NCBI RefSeq assembly: GCF_030272615.1
Contig: NC_081412.1
Coordinates: forward strand, 39,922,791-39,986,790
Origin: Cryptomeria japonica
Taxonomy: Eukaryota; Streptophyta; Pinopsida; Cupressales; Cupressaceae
Reading direction: 5' to 3'
DNA length: 64,000 nucleotides
The notes under the pieces are model-generated. The model did no database searches. It was not told where the DNA came from and saw only the letters and a list, made by a program, of their open reading frames with translations. Of the stretch, positions 22,634-34,075 are shown one piece after another (the first letter of the stretch is position 1; every line of letters starts with the position of its first letter). The position numbers were made by a program, and so were the translations under genes.

Positions 22634-25078
22634 GATAGGTACTTCATGATTCTCACTGATGACTGCTCAAGAATGATGTTGGTCACATTCTTGAAAGACA
22701 AGTCTAAAGCTTTTGTAAAGTTCAAAGCTTTCAGAGCATTAGTGTAGAAGGAAAGTGGTAAAAGGATCAAGTGCCTGAGAACTGATCAAGGAGGGGAATT
22801 CACCTCCAGTGAATTCAACAAGTACTGTGAAGAACATGGCATCAAGAGACAACTGTCTGTCCCCCAAACTCCATAGCAGAATGGCCTAGCAGAGAGGAAT
22901 AATTGGACTGTGGTTGAAGTAGCTAGAACCATATTGATTCAAGGAAAGGTAGCTCACACCTTTTGGAGAGAAGCGGTGAGCATTGCAGTCTACACAATGA
23001 ATCGAGTACTCATTAAGAAAGGTAAGGATAAAACTCCTTACGAGTATTGGACCGGTAACACACCTATGGTTAGCTACTTTAGAGTGTTTTGTAGCAAATG
23101 TTACATCAAGAGGAGTGAACAACAGAGCAAATTTGATGCGAAATGTGATGAGGGAATATTCCTAGGATATTCCACCGAGAGCAAAGCTGTCAAGTGTTTC
23201 AACAATAGGACTCTGAGAATTATGGAAAGCATCAATGTAAGATTTGATGAAACCTCTAAGAAAACTGAAGAAACCGGTAGTGAGCAAGCAGTAAATGAAC
23301 CGGTTGCAATCTTCTGGGAATCGGTTGTCAGTCAACCAAGTACCAGTAATAGTGTTCCTGAACCGGTGAATGCAGATGCTGATGAAGATGAGGATGAAGA
23401 GGAAAAGCAAGAAGAACCAGTCAAGACTATTCCTTGGTATGTCAAGCTGAATCATGATCCTAAGCAAATCATAGGAGATAAGGATGCAGGAATCCTTACA
23501 AGAAGGAAGATCAGAGAAAACTCATGTATGATCTTTGAATTTGAGCCTAAATCATTCAAAGAGGCACATAAAGATGAAGACTGGATCAAGGCAATGGAAG
23601 AGGAACTTGACCAGATAGAGAAAAATGGTACATGGTCTTTGGTACCCAGACCGGAGCATAAAAATGTCATTGGTACCAAATGGGTTTTCAGAAATAAGTT
23701 GAATGAGGATGGCACAGTGATTAGGAACAAAGCTAGATTGGTGTGCAAAGGATATGCTCAAGAAGAAGGAGAAGACTATGGAGAAACCTTTGCTCCTGTG
23801 GCCAGATTGGAAGGAGTTTGTATGCTTCTTGCATATGCAGCTTTTAAAGGTTTCAAAGTATATCAAATGGATGTAAAATCTTCATTCCTAAATAGTGTAC
23901 TTGAAGAGGAGGTGTACATAGAACAACCAGATGGGTTTGTCCTATCTGAAGACAGTAACATGGTATGTAGGCTACATAAAGCCTTATATGGTCTAAAGCA
24001 GGCACCTAGAGCATGGTATGAACGTCTACATTCCCTTCTTGTGAAGATTGGATTTGAGAGAACAAGTGAAGATAGCAATATCTACTTGAAGTCTGAAGGA
24101 GATCAGATCCTGATCTATGAATTTTTTATTGATGACATTATCTTTGGTGGAGATGACAAGATGAGTCATGAGTTTGCTGATGAGATGAAGAAAGAGTTTG
24201 AGATGTCACTCATAGGAGAGATTAAGTTCTTCATTAGACTGCAGATTCAACAGATGAAAGATGGAATCTTTATCACTCAGTCCAAATATGTCAAAGAGGT
24301 GTTGAAGACCTTTGGCATGGAAGATAGCAAACCGGTTGGTACACTGATGGTGACCAGTTGTAAACTATCCAAAGAAGATGACTCAGCATTGGTTGATGAG
24401 AAAGAATACCGATCAATGATTGGTAAGTTGCATTATCTAGTGTATAGGAGACCGGATATTGCACGTGCAGTTGGCATTACTGCAAGGTTTTGGAAAAGTC
24501 CAAGAGAATCCCACTTGGTTGCAGTCAAGCGGATTCTTAGGTATCTGAAGGGAACACTTGACTATGGATTGTGGTACCTATACATCAATGATTTCAACCT
24601 GAAAGTATTCACAAATGCTGATTGGGCAGGTAATGTGGATGACCAGAAGAGCACAACCGGTGGTGCATTCTTTCTTGGTGGTAGACTGGTCTCATGGATG
24701 AGTAAGAAGTAGAGTTGTATCTCTTAGTCTACAGCGGAAGTAGAGTATGTTGTAGCTTTCATGAATTGCACCTAGACAATTTGGATGAAGCATGTACTAA
24801 ATGTCTTCAAAATTCCTGTATCTGAACTGGTAAGTATATTTTGTGACAATACTAGTGCAATTAACATCTCAAAGAATCTAGTTTTACATTCTAGAACCAA
24901 GCATTTTGAGCTTAAGTATCATTTCTTGAGGGAAAAGGTTGAGAATAAAGAGATTGCACTGGAACATATTTCTAGTAAGGAGCAGTTAGCAGACATGTTC
25001 ACCAAGCCTCTCCCAAAGGCTACATTTGTGTATTTAAGAGGTGAATTAGGGGTGTTACCCCTTCAACAGGTGAACTAA
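22634..25078 (+). pseudogene. C integrase (truncated), RT and RNase H
   Basis: Opens in mid-integrase (YFMILTDDCSRMM), with second Asp in RTDQGGEF and a TPQQNG-type block whose second Gln is a stop. A 600-codon open frame (22910-24712) then covers the integrase C-terminus, an acidic linker rich in [13 protein letters not shown] with [38 protein letters not shown] and active site FIDD (about 24127), and RNase H with FTNADWAGN, where the usual catalytic Asp of TDAD is changed to Asn at its first position. Three stops follow before CDNTSAINISKNL; the end is at 25078. Diverged from family B, so a separate Copia family of the same lineage. Confidence 0.88.
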
Positions 25079-25323
25079 AAGTATTTGTTCCACATCAGTC
25101 AGGTATTGCATAGTCAAATTTTTCTTTAGGATTGATGGGTTAAAGGATGCTACTCCTTAGGGGGAGCAACATAATGGAACAAGGATGCTTGTGCCTCCAC
25201 TTTGGCATTGTATTCAAAGGGGGAGAAGATGTGAAGTGGAGAAGATATCTATAGAAATTGGGGGAGAAGATGTGAAGTGGAGAGATATCTTTGCATATTG
25301 CCATCAATGCCAAAGGGGGAGAT
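25079..25323 (+). other. C 3' untranslated region with doubled polypurine tract
   Basis: ttcaaagggggagaag near 25215 and gccaaagggggagat at about 25308-25322, directly before the LTR. Same design as B, E1 and K. Confidence 0.82.
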
Positions 25324-26920
25324 TGTTGGCATTATGTGAACCAGCATTAGGACATAATGATATTGTATATTGTCATTGATGTCAATATGTGAGAAGAGAG
25401 AAATGACATATGTGAGAACTGGTATATATGCTAAAGTGAAGCGGTATATTTGTTCAAGGTGAACCGACATGTCAAGGTCAACTGACATATAGTTATGGGA
25501 ACCGACACATGGAAGCATTGTATGACTACCGATTGGTAGTTTCTACTTCAGGGTTTCTGGTTGGAGTACCTCAAGCCTATGTGACTCAATTGGTGATCTT
25601 TGTGTGATGAGTTAACAATATAACGTAGAATAGATCATGTTGCCATGTTAGCCTTGTGCGTGTGAAGGATCTTGCATGAAGGAGAATATTCCTATCTACC
25701 TCGAGAATGTGCCAAGTTTGTAAATGATGATAACGCATGATGGGTTATCAGTCGCCATGAAATCAGTGGAAAATGGATGATGGAGAAGGTCTTGAGATTG
25801 GATCAAGAACTGTTGCATTTAATGTAGTATGCTCAATGGTCAGGATTGAACCGTTTGAATTGCTTAACATATCAAGTTTAGGGTTTAGGGTTTATGCTAC
25901 TGACCTGTCTGTTTCCTATAAGGTCGATGTTGTGTTTCTTTCTAAAGTTGTTGGCAAAAGTTGTGTGTGTGTATCCAAGAGAAGGGATACGTGATTCTTG
26001 TCAGACCAGAGGAGAGAAGTGATACCTGCAGAGTGTAAGTGAAGAAGGTGAAGAGGAGCTTAAGCGGATCTACATTGGCATTGAGTGCTATCATCAAATC
26101 ATTGTTATACCTGTTGATCTTTAACCACTTCAACAGTTGTGAAATCCCTTAACAGGGTACCCTTAACCAGCTTGCTGTAAATCCTTTAACAGGATAACTC
26201 GAAGCTATTAAGTTAGTGAAATCCTTTAACTATTGAGTTCTTGAAATCCTTTAATAGGGCAACTTAAAGCTATTGAGTTAGTGAAATCCTTTAGCTATTG
26301 AGCTCTTGAATTCCTCTAACAAGGTAACCTTTAACAACGTTTAACCCTTAACCAGGTATTTTAGCCATCCCTTAACCAGGTGATCCCTAATAGGATCAGT
26401 TCCTAGCATAACCTGTTGTAATGTCTCTAACCAGACAAGGCTCCTAACAGAGCGGACTTCTAAAGAGTTCAAAAACAAGCTTGTGGGTATTCATCCCCAC
26501 CATGGTTTTTCCCAGTTGGGTTTCCATGTGAAAAATATGTGTCATGTGTGATGCGTCTATCTTGTGATGTTTTGTTATTGTCAGTCAAGCATGCGATGGT
26601 TCTGTGTTTTATGCCTGTCAATAAAACATGTTGAACTAGCTATTATTATGTTTTGATGATAGATTACCTATTCATGCATAAGGGTGAAATGGTAGTGTAG
26701 TTTTGAGTTGAGTGGAAAGCTAAGTGATTAACCGGTTAATGCTTGTCTCAGTCACTCTTAGCTTTACCGGTTGCACTCTGTTTCAAACCGATATTACCGT
26801 TTACCAGTCATTTGAAGTGTCTGTTGTCAAACTGGTTTAGGACTGAAGTTTTTGTCTATACTGATTCACCCCCCCCTCTCAGTACCGGTTTGGTACTATT
26901 CATTCATCATTGAGTTATCA
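25324..26920 (+). repeat. C 3' LTR
   Basis: TGTTGGCATTATGTG...GTTATCA, 1,597 bp. Contains several degenerate 'aaatcctttaac.agggtaac' repeats (26130-26400), the GGTTTTTCCCAGTTGGGTTTCC-type box near 26505-26527, and the cacccccccctctca box near 26867. Followed by the TSD gacct. Confidence 0.88.
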
Positions 26921-27311
26921 GACCTTGCACTTCTTCTTTTTCCATTTTTCTTTCATAAAGATGAGGGGTAAGTGCACTGATCTCTTGCTTCAGCTTGGAG
27001 ATCTCATGATCTTTGTCTTTTACTAGATCTTCAGTTTTCCTCCAGTTTTTAAGCTCTTGACCCATTCGGATAGTCAGTCCTTCCAACTCCTTTCTCAGGT
27101 TGGTATTGGATTCATTCAAATTTTCTACTTCTTGAATTAGGGCTTCTATGTCCACTTCATCAGAAGAGCTATTTTCAGTTAGCTCCATCAGTTTTTCAAC
27201 ATGCTCTCTTCTCTTTGCCTGAGAGGTCTTATATTTGACCTTAAGTTCACTATAGGTATGTTCAGTTTGAGTGAGCTAATGAGTAAGTTCCCTCACAGTG
27301 TATTCCCCCAT
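26921..27311 (-). pseudogene. D ORF1, N-terminal part: coiled coil
   Basis: ATG at 27311, 36 bp after the PBS. One early stop, then a Glu/Lys/Asn-rich coiled-coil protein (EVENLNESNTNLRKELEG, KDKDHEISKLKQEISAL). It ends at EEVQG where C is inserted; the same protein resumes at 11682. The order of coiled coil then knuckles matches E1 ORF1. Confidence 0.75.
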
Positions 27312-27346
27312 ATCTCTTTCCAAGTGGTTAGACTTATAGAAATGTT

Positions 27347-27359
27347 GGCTCTAATACCA
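27347..27359 (-). other. D primer binding site
   Basis: Minus strand TGGTATTAGAGCC, one mismatch to the initiator-Met site, three bases from the LTR end. Confidence 0.85.
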
Positions 27360-27361
27360 AT

Positions 27362-28585
27362 TGTTGAATACTAAGAGGGGGGGGTGAATTAGTATACCAA
27401 AAAATACTGTATTTAAACACTTTAATAGTCTAGCAGTAAACCGGTAAAACAATTTAACAAACAAACTAGTAAACACACATGCAAACCAAATAGAAAATAA
27501 GGCATTCACCCATAGAAGCACAATCACCATAACACAAGAGATTTTGACATGGAAACCCAAATTGGGAAAAACCACGGTGAGATGAAACTCACAACTATCT
27601 GTAGAATAGTAACCAGACCAGTTAAGGTCAGACCGATTAAGGTCATATAATGTTCTTTACCAGAATAGATCTTGTTAGGAATCTCAATCTCTGTTAGGAG
27701 ATAAGTCTAATTAAAGACTACCTTGTGAGAGGATTTCAGATCCATTGATGTGAACCACCTTGTTAGAGGATTTACAAAGGCTTTTCTGGGCCTACCCAGT
27801 TAAGGGTTTCTAACTTGTCAAAGATGTGAGTAATCAACAAGTTAATGATCTAGCAAATGGCATAGTCTTCTTGATTAGATCCATTGTAGCTCATTGCTAA
27901 TGCATTTCAGCATTACTTCAGTCTTCAATAAATGTACACTCTGTTACAGCACACAGACTTGATTTTCTCAGTTAAGATCACACATACAAGAAATTCGACA
28001 ACTACCAAAACCTAACAACTACACTCACATACACACACTCAAAACCCTAGACATGATGTCCTTAAAAGGAATCTGATTTCATGTCGGTCCAATAGTATTA
28101 CATTACAAGTTCCTGGGTTCATTGTATCTAGACACATTTGGTAACATGGCACAAAATCACCGTCAAAGTTTCGGTGGATGGTAACTCATCACAAAAATAT
28201 ACCAGTTGGTAACTCATCATAGAGTATTATCGGTTTGTACAACTTTCTAGTTACTGGTCGGTAACTTAGAGTAATACCGGTTCAAATAGATTTTCGGTTG
28301 ACAAAAATTGAAGACTGAGAATCTGATAACTGCTGCATCTGGCTCCTTTGCTCCGCTCTGCTTGATATCTTCAAACAACTTGATTTCTTTGTGCCGCTTG
28401 GGTCTTTATGCCGCTTGAGATTGGTAAACACTTTCTGCATAACATTGATAGTTTAAAGAGTACAACATAATATCGGTTTGGAACAATTATCGGTTGAGCA
28501 ATAATTCATACATTCACAAAGTGATCTCATAGCAAGTGTGTTTTCATCAATGACAATCACAACATAATCATCAAAAATGCCAACA
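27362..28585 (-). repeat. D 5' LTR
   Basis: Minus-strand TGTTGGCATTTTTGATG...ATTCAACA, 1,224 bp. Carries the TTTTTCCC/TGGGTTTCC box (27551-27575 on +) and the C-run near 27376. Followed at 28586 by gypsy F sequence. Confidence 0.9.
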
Positions 28586-29460
28586 GAAAGGGCATACATC
28601 AACAACAACCACTATTCCCAAGACTAAGTATAACTTAGTTGATCAACTATGGGAAACTCATGCTCAAATATCCATACCTGAGTTACTCAAACATTCGCCA
28701 AAATATAAGGACATCTTGGAACAAGCACTAGTTGAAACAAATGTACCTCAGGATCTGGATATTGATAAATTTCAAGCCATGGTGGCTCACATGATAGGGA
28801 CTCATAATCTTACCTTTTCTAAGCATGATAATATCTTGTTGAGCCATCCACATAATAATCCCCTTCACATTGAAATCTTAGTCTACAAACATCGAGTTAA
28901 AAGAGTATTAATAGATGGAGGAGCTGGTCTCAATATCTGTACCTTAAAAATTATCTGTGCATTAGGCTTCTCTGAATAGTCTATTGATCCGTAGAAAAAG
29001 ATCATCATCAAGGCATATGATGATGAAGAAAGATCATCCAAGGGAACAGTAATATTACCTATTCAGGTAGGACCGATACAAAGGGACACTATGTGCCAAG
29101 TCTTTGACATAGACCTCACATATAATATTTTACTAGGTTGTCCTTAGATACATGAAATGCAAGTGGTACCATCAACCTACCACCGGTGTATCAAATTCAG
29201 ATATAATGGGCAAGAGATTTCTATATCAGAAGACATTTACCCCTTTCAGCATTGCAGTGCCATGGGGGCAGCCCAAGACAACTTGGTTCCACCCAACAGG
29301 GAAGCCCAAACTTCCTCAGCACCAGATCATCTTCAAGAAAAGCTCAAATCTTTATCCATGGATTTCAAACAAAAGATGAAAATCAAAGACAAAGGCATGG
29401 GAGAATACTCTTTTGAACCCATGTGTCTAACCAACTTACTAGCATCACCAAAATCTCATG
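28586..29460 (+). pseudogene. F aspartic protease region
   Basis: One frame with four stops. The active-site block is RVLIDGGAGLNICTL (about 28897), in which the usual D-S/T-G triad is D-G-G. Downstream GTVILPIQVGP and TYNILLGCP are the flap-side and ILG blocks of gypsy proteases. The first residues encoded (from 28590) are already inside the polyprotein, consistent with truncation by D. Confidence 0.75.
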
Positions 29461-30670
29461 GGTAGCCTTCTGCATCAACACATCAAGCCACACAACCCAT
29501 CACTAAGTTTGATAGCCAATTTATCCAATTAGGCACACTAGGATATGAATTAGAAGAGAAAGACATCTTCAGTTGGCTATACAAGGATGAGGAAGAAGTC
29601 AAAGATGCTACTATGGAGGTAGCTATACCAACACAATAGTATGGAAACGGATTCCTGATCATGCAACAGATGGGATACAATGGCAAAGGACCTATAGGCA
29701 AACACCAAGAAGGCATTACAAAACCATTGGACCCTCCTTCATAGCATTCTAGGGATAAAACAGGATTGGGATATGGACACAGTCTACCCCCAAGGGAAAA
29801 GAAGAACAAATATCAAAAACCTCAGTGGAAAGCAAAGAAGAAATACAACGAGGACCCATGGCTAGAGGTCCTACACCAAGCAATGGAAACAATCAAGAAA
29901 GAACGAGAATACCAATGAACAGAGAAACAACAAGAGTTGTCCATTCAAAGAGAAGAAGCATCTTATGAGGAAGTACACTATGTTCAAGAACCCATTCAAA
30001 GCAAGGCAGAATCACCTCCTAAAGAAATTACTACTCTCCAAGGAGAAACATTATATGAACAAATGCAAAGAGTACAAGGGCTCTCTTTTCACCTTACAAC
30101 ATACCTCTCAGTAGCACTGAAAGACTCTAGGACAACACTTCGAAGACTGATTCTAATGACTATGAATGGGGCAGTTGTTTAAATGTTACTAAAGATATAG
30201 TTGAAGGTGCTATTTATACATCCCTTTCTCAAGAAGGACAAGACACAGAGTTTGGCCTACTTGAATTTGGTCTGCAACATATCTATGAAGTATGGAAAAT
30301 GAATAATGACATTACAAGCAAGTCTACATAGAAGATGATACCATCAAAGACCTCGACAATATCATTAACTTATGCAATATCCCAGACAACTTTAATGATT
30401 CATCTATCATGACACTTACCGCAACCAACCTCAACCCACCCAATGACTCTTTACCACTCATATTTCCTGATCTAATAGATTGGGATGAACCTGAAAGCCA
30501 TGACATACCTATTTTCCCAGATGAGGAATCCATTATCCATTACCTATGTACTGTCAACCCGGAAACAAACTCTATCAGAGAACAATGTAACAATATCTGC
30601 AATCAGGAGGGTGCCAAGTCTTTTAGTCACAAAAATGAAAGAAATAAAGGGTCTAATGCTGAAAACTAGT
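29460..30670 (+). pseudogene. F protease-RT linker with G-patch-like motif
   Basis: In the protease frame, 29639-29782 encodes GNGFLIMQQMGYNGKGPIGK, then a QEG block and GLGYG. This spacing of Gly/aromatic residues is that of a G-patch, an RNA-binding module. G-patches are known after the protease in betaretroviruses and in some plant gypsy elements. The rest is a charged low-conservation linker with stops and one frame change near 30150. Nothing else is recognised. Confidence 0.6.
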
Positions 30671-30672
30671 CA

Positions 30673-31510
30673 ATGGCAACACTAGATCACAAAAATGTCA
30701 AAATAAAGGACACATCTGAGGGTGAAAACCTTTTTAAGGAACCTAAGGATGGGAGACTTGACACTCTTCCTGAACACTATCAAGAGAGATCACCCATATT
30801 GATTGAGCCCACTCAATCAATCAACATTGGTACAAAAGAAGCAGCTAAAAAAATACACCTAGCAGAATCTCTAACAGAAGAAGAAAAGTTAGAGTTTATC
30901 AAATTCTTCAAAGAAAAGAAAATCAACTTTGCTTGGTCCTATGCAGATATGTTCGGGATTGTTCCACACTTAATCATGCATCATTTATCTATTGCTCCAG
31001 AAGCTAAGCCAGTCAAGCAAAAATTAAGAAAGATGAATTGACATATAGAATTAATGGTCAAAGCTAAACTAAAGAAGTTATTAGACGTTGGATTTATTTG
31101 ACCTATAGACTATGCTGAATGGATTTCAAACATTGTGCTAGTTTCAAAACCAGATGGAAGCATTAGGATATGCACAAATGTTAGTGATGTTAATAAAGCT
31201 TGTCCAAAGGATGACTTTCCTTTTCCCAACATTGACATAATTGTAGACCTCACAGCAGGCCATGCAATGCTATCATTAATGGATGGTTTCTCTGAATATA
31301 ATCAAATCAAGATAGCTCCAGAGGATCAAGATAAAACAATGTTCATCTATCCTTGGGGAACGTATTGTTGGAATGTCATGCCTTTTGGCTTAAAGAATGC
31401 TTGAGAAACTTATCAAAGAGAAATGATGATAATCTTTCATGATATGATACATACCTTCATGGATGACTATGTAGATGATTTACTAGCAAAGTCATTTACC
31501 CGGGCATAAC
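30673..31510 (+). pseudogene. F reverse transcriptase
   Basis: Gypsy RT: AKPVKQKLRKMN, IVLVSKPDGSIRICTN, VNKACPKDDFPFPNID, the SLMDGFSEYNQI block, FGLKNA and the catalytic YVDD near 31470. Stops occur at 31039, 31099, 31402 and after about 31505. The element would need all of these repaired, so it is dead. Confidence 0.88.
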
Positions 31511-32740
31511 ATCTGGGCATATTAGAGAAAATATTTCAAAGATTGGAGAAATTCCATGTTAGATTCAACCCTAAGAAGTGTGTCTTCAGGGTAACATCAG
31601 GCAAATTATTAGGCTGCATTGTGTCAGCAAAGGGCATTGAAGTAGATCCAACAAAGGTATAGGCCATCATGGAGATGCCACCTCCCAAGAACATTAGCCA
31701 ACTCAGATCTCTACAAGGATGACTCCAATCAATAAGGTGATTCATCACCCAACTAGCAGATAAAATTCTACCATTCAATCATTTGCTACATAAAAACATA
31801 CCATTCAGATGGGAAGCCAAATGTGCAGAATCGTTCTATCAAATTAAGTAATATCTAATGAAACCACCAGTTCTAGTACCACCAATAGCAGGGAAGCTGC
31901 TTATTCTCTACATATCAACAACAGACATATCATTAGGGGCACTATTAGCACAAGAAGATCAAGAAGTCAGGAATGAGCTATCTATTACATCCGCAGAACA
32001 CTAAATGGATATGAGTTGAATTACACATTTATTGAGAAGGCTTGTTTAGCCGTGGTATTCACCTCTCAAAAGTTCTGACATTACATGCTAGCTCACACAA
32101 TCAAGCTAGTAGAAAAAATTATTCCTCTCAAGTATTTTCTCAGCAAAGTAGCTCTTATAGGCAGACTAGCTAAATGGGTCATGATTCTCAGTGAATTTGA
32201 TATCCAATACAAAGAGTGTCGAGCTATCAAGGGACAAGTAATTGCAGATCAATTAGTTGAAGCACCACTACCAGATAAGAAACCAATGGAGGTTGAATTT
32301 ATAGATAGGGATGTTCTTACTATTACCACCAAGCAATGGACCCTATATTTTGATGGTTTCCTACACTCAACATGGCTTAGGTGCCGACATCTTGTTTGTC
32401 ACTCCTGAAGGACACACCATACCCTGATCATATCGACTCATGTTTCCATGCACAAATAACATTGTTGAGTATAAGGTGCTGGTCATAGGAATCAAAATGG
32501 TCATGGAATGGAGAATCACATAACTGAAAGTCTATGGAGATTCCCAATTGGTCATAAATCAGATCAACAATGACTATCAGACAAAAGATGACAAGCTGCT
32601 ACAATATAAAATAATGGTGGATGAATTCAAATAGTATTTTGTACATATAACCTTCAAGAAAATACTAAGGTTAGACAACAGAGTAGCCAGTGCAATGGCT
32701 ACTATCGCTTCACTGCTACAAATTCCAGAGCAATAGAGTC
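31511..32740 (+). pseudogene. F RNase H and second (archaeal-type-like) RNase H segment
   Basis: The first RNase H follows RT: ILYISTTDISLGALLAQ, then a frameshift and IKLVEKIIPLKYFLSK with IKGQVIADQLVEAP. A second block starts TLYFDGF (about 32345) and continues out of frame as VYGDSQLVINQINNDYQ (about 32530) and RLDNRVASAMATIA. Two consecutive RNase H modules are characteristic of Tat-lineage gypsy elements. Many stops. Confidence 0.75.
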
Positions 32741-32879
32741 ATTTTGAGTTTCTAGTAGAGAAACTATTTTCCCCAGCCTATGACAATTCCACATCCCATG
32801 TTATCTATGCCTTAACAAGTCCACTCTCCTTTATACAGAACAATATATGAGTATCTCAAAACCAATACCCTACCCATTG

Positions 32880-34075
32880 ACCTATCTTGAAATAAAAAAT
32901 GCAAATTTATCTGGCAAGCCGCCCGTTATACCCTAACTGCTGATACTCTTTATTGTTGAGGTCTAGATGGTACTCTTCTTTGTTGCCTTGATTGTAATGA
33001 ATCTGACTCTACTTTACATGAGCTTCACAAAGGTATCTATGGCACACATTCAAGTGGTCCTACTCTCGCTAAAAAACTTATGAGAATGGGGTATTACTGA
33101 CTGACAATGGAAAAAGACTCTTATCTATTTGCAAAGAAATGTCCTAAGTGCCAAATCCATGGCAATCTTATCCATGCACGAGCACAAGAATTGCAGCCAT
33201 TTACAACATCTTGGCCTTTCTGTCGGTGGGGACTTGACTTAGTAGGCAAAATACATCCTTCATCTTCAAATGGATAGAAGTTCATTATCACTGCAAGAGA
33301 GTATTTTAGAAAATGAATTGAAACAGTCCCAATGACCACAGTAACTAGAAAACAAATTCTCTCTTTGATTCTCAATTATATGATCTGCAGATACAATATT
33401 CCCAGTTCCATCATCATAGATAATGGACTTCCCTTCAAAAATGAAGATGTGCGAGAACTATGTGAACGATTCAAAATCCAACATCGTTTCTCTACACCTT
33501 ACTACCCGTTGGGGAATGGTCAAGTAGAGGCATAAAATAAAACAATACTAAAAATACTAAAGAAGATAGTAAATGATACTAGAAAGGATTGGCATGTGCA
33601 ACTCAATCTGGCACTTTGGGCCTACAAAATACCTATAGGAGCTACACCATATTCTTTGGTGTATGGATCAGAAGCAATTTTACTTCTTGATGTAGAAATT
33701 CCATCACTCAGAGTATCTTTGAAAGGCCTCATTCCAGATGAGGAATATTGGGTCAACAGATTGCAAGAATTAGAGATTTTGGATGAAAAATGCCAATAGG
33801 CCTATAATCACCTCAAAGCATACTAGCAGCACATGTGCAAAAGCTACAACCACAAAGTCATCCCTAGGATTTTTAAAGTCGGTGATCTCATACTCAAAGA
33901 AAATTGCAGAAATCAACAAGATCAAGAAAAGAAGGGGAAGTTTGAACTTAATTGGTTGGGTCCCTATGTTATCATATTAGCCTATGGATCAAGTGCTTAT
34001 CAGCTAACAACTTTAGAAGGAGATGTGCTCGACGAACCAACCAACAACATCCATCTAAAGAAATTTTATATTTGA
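32880..34075 (+). pseudogene. F integrase
   Basis: H2C2 zinc region: HKGIYGTHSSGPTLAKKL and CPKCQIHGN. Catalytic core: GLDLVGKIHP (first Asp), IIDNGLPFKN (second Asp), YYPLGNGQVEA (Glu). The C-terminal domain YNHKVIPRIFKVGDLILKEN ... LGPYVIILAYGSSAYQL ends at 34075. No chromodomain is seen after it. At least eight stops. Closely parallels the H integrase on the opposite strand at 62610-63700. Confidence 0.88.

Larger units (their letters stand above)
11683..26920 (+). mobile_element. Element C: Copia retrotransposon inserted in D ORF1, carrying B elements
   Basis: C is bounded by C-family LTR sequence on both sides (11683-12470 and 25324-26920) in + orientation. It interrupts D ORF1 between codons encoding VQG and ELNMAI. 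The flanks cacct (11678-11682) and gacct (26921-26925) are a 4-of-5 TSD. Of C's own interior only the integrase-to-PPT part (22634-25323) survives. Its 5' LTR right half, gag, protease and integrase start are gone, replaced by family B sequence. Confidence 0.8.
1..28585 (-). mobile_element. Element D: non-autonomous LTR retrotransposon, interrupted by E1 and C/B
   Basis: D runs on the minus strand. Its 5' LTR is 27362-28585, its PBS 27347-27359, ORF1 is split between 26921-27311 and 10809-11682, ORF2 is 7338-10365, the PPT is near 6788-6806, and the 3' LTR is 6758-6787 plus 1-229, continuing off the left edge. E1 (230-6757) and the C/B copia block (11683-26920) are later insertions in it. Removing them leaves an ordinary LTR-PBS-ORF1-ORF2-PPT-LTR layout. 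No protease, integrase, RT or RNase H is visible in D's own sequence. The two LTR segments 1-229 and about 28340-28563 differ at roughly 22 of 220 aligned positions by eye, so D is old. D itself sits in gypsy element F. Confidence 0.85.
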
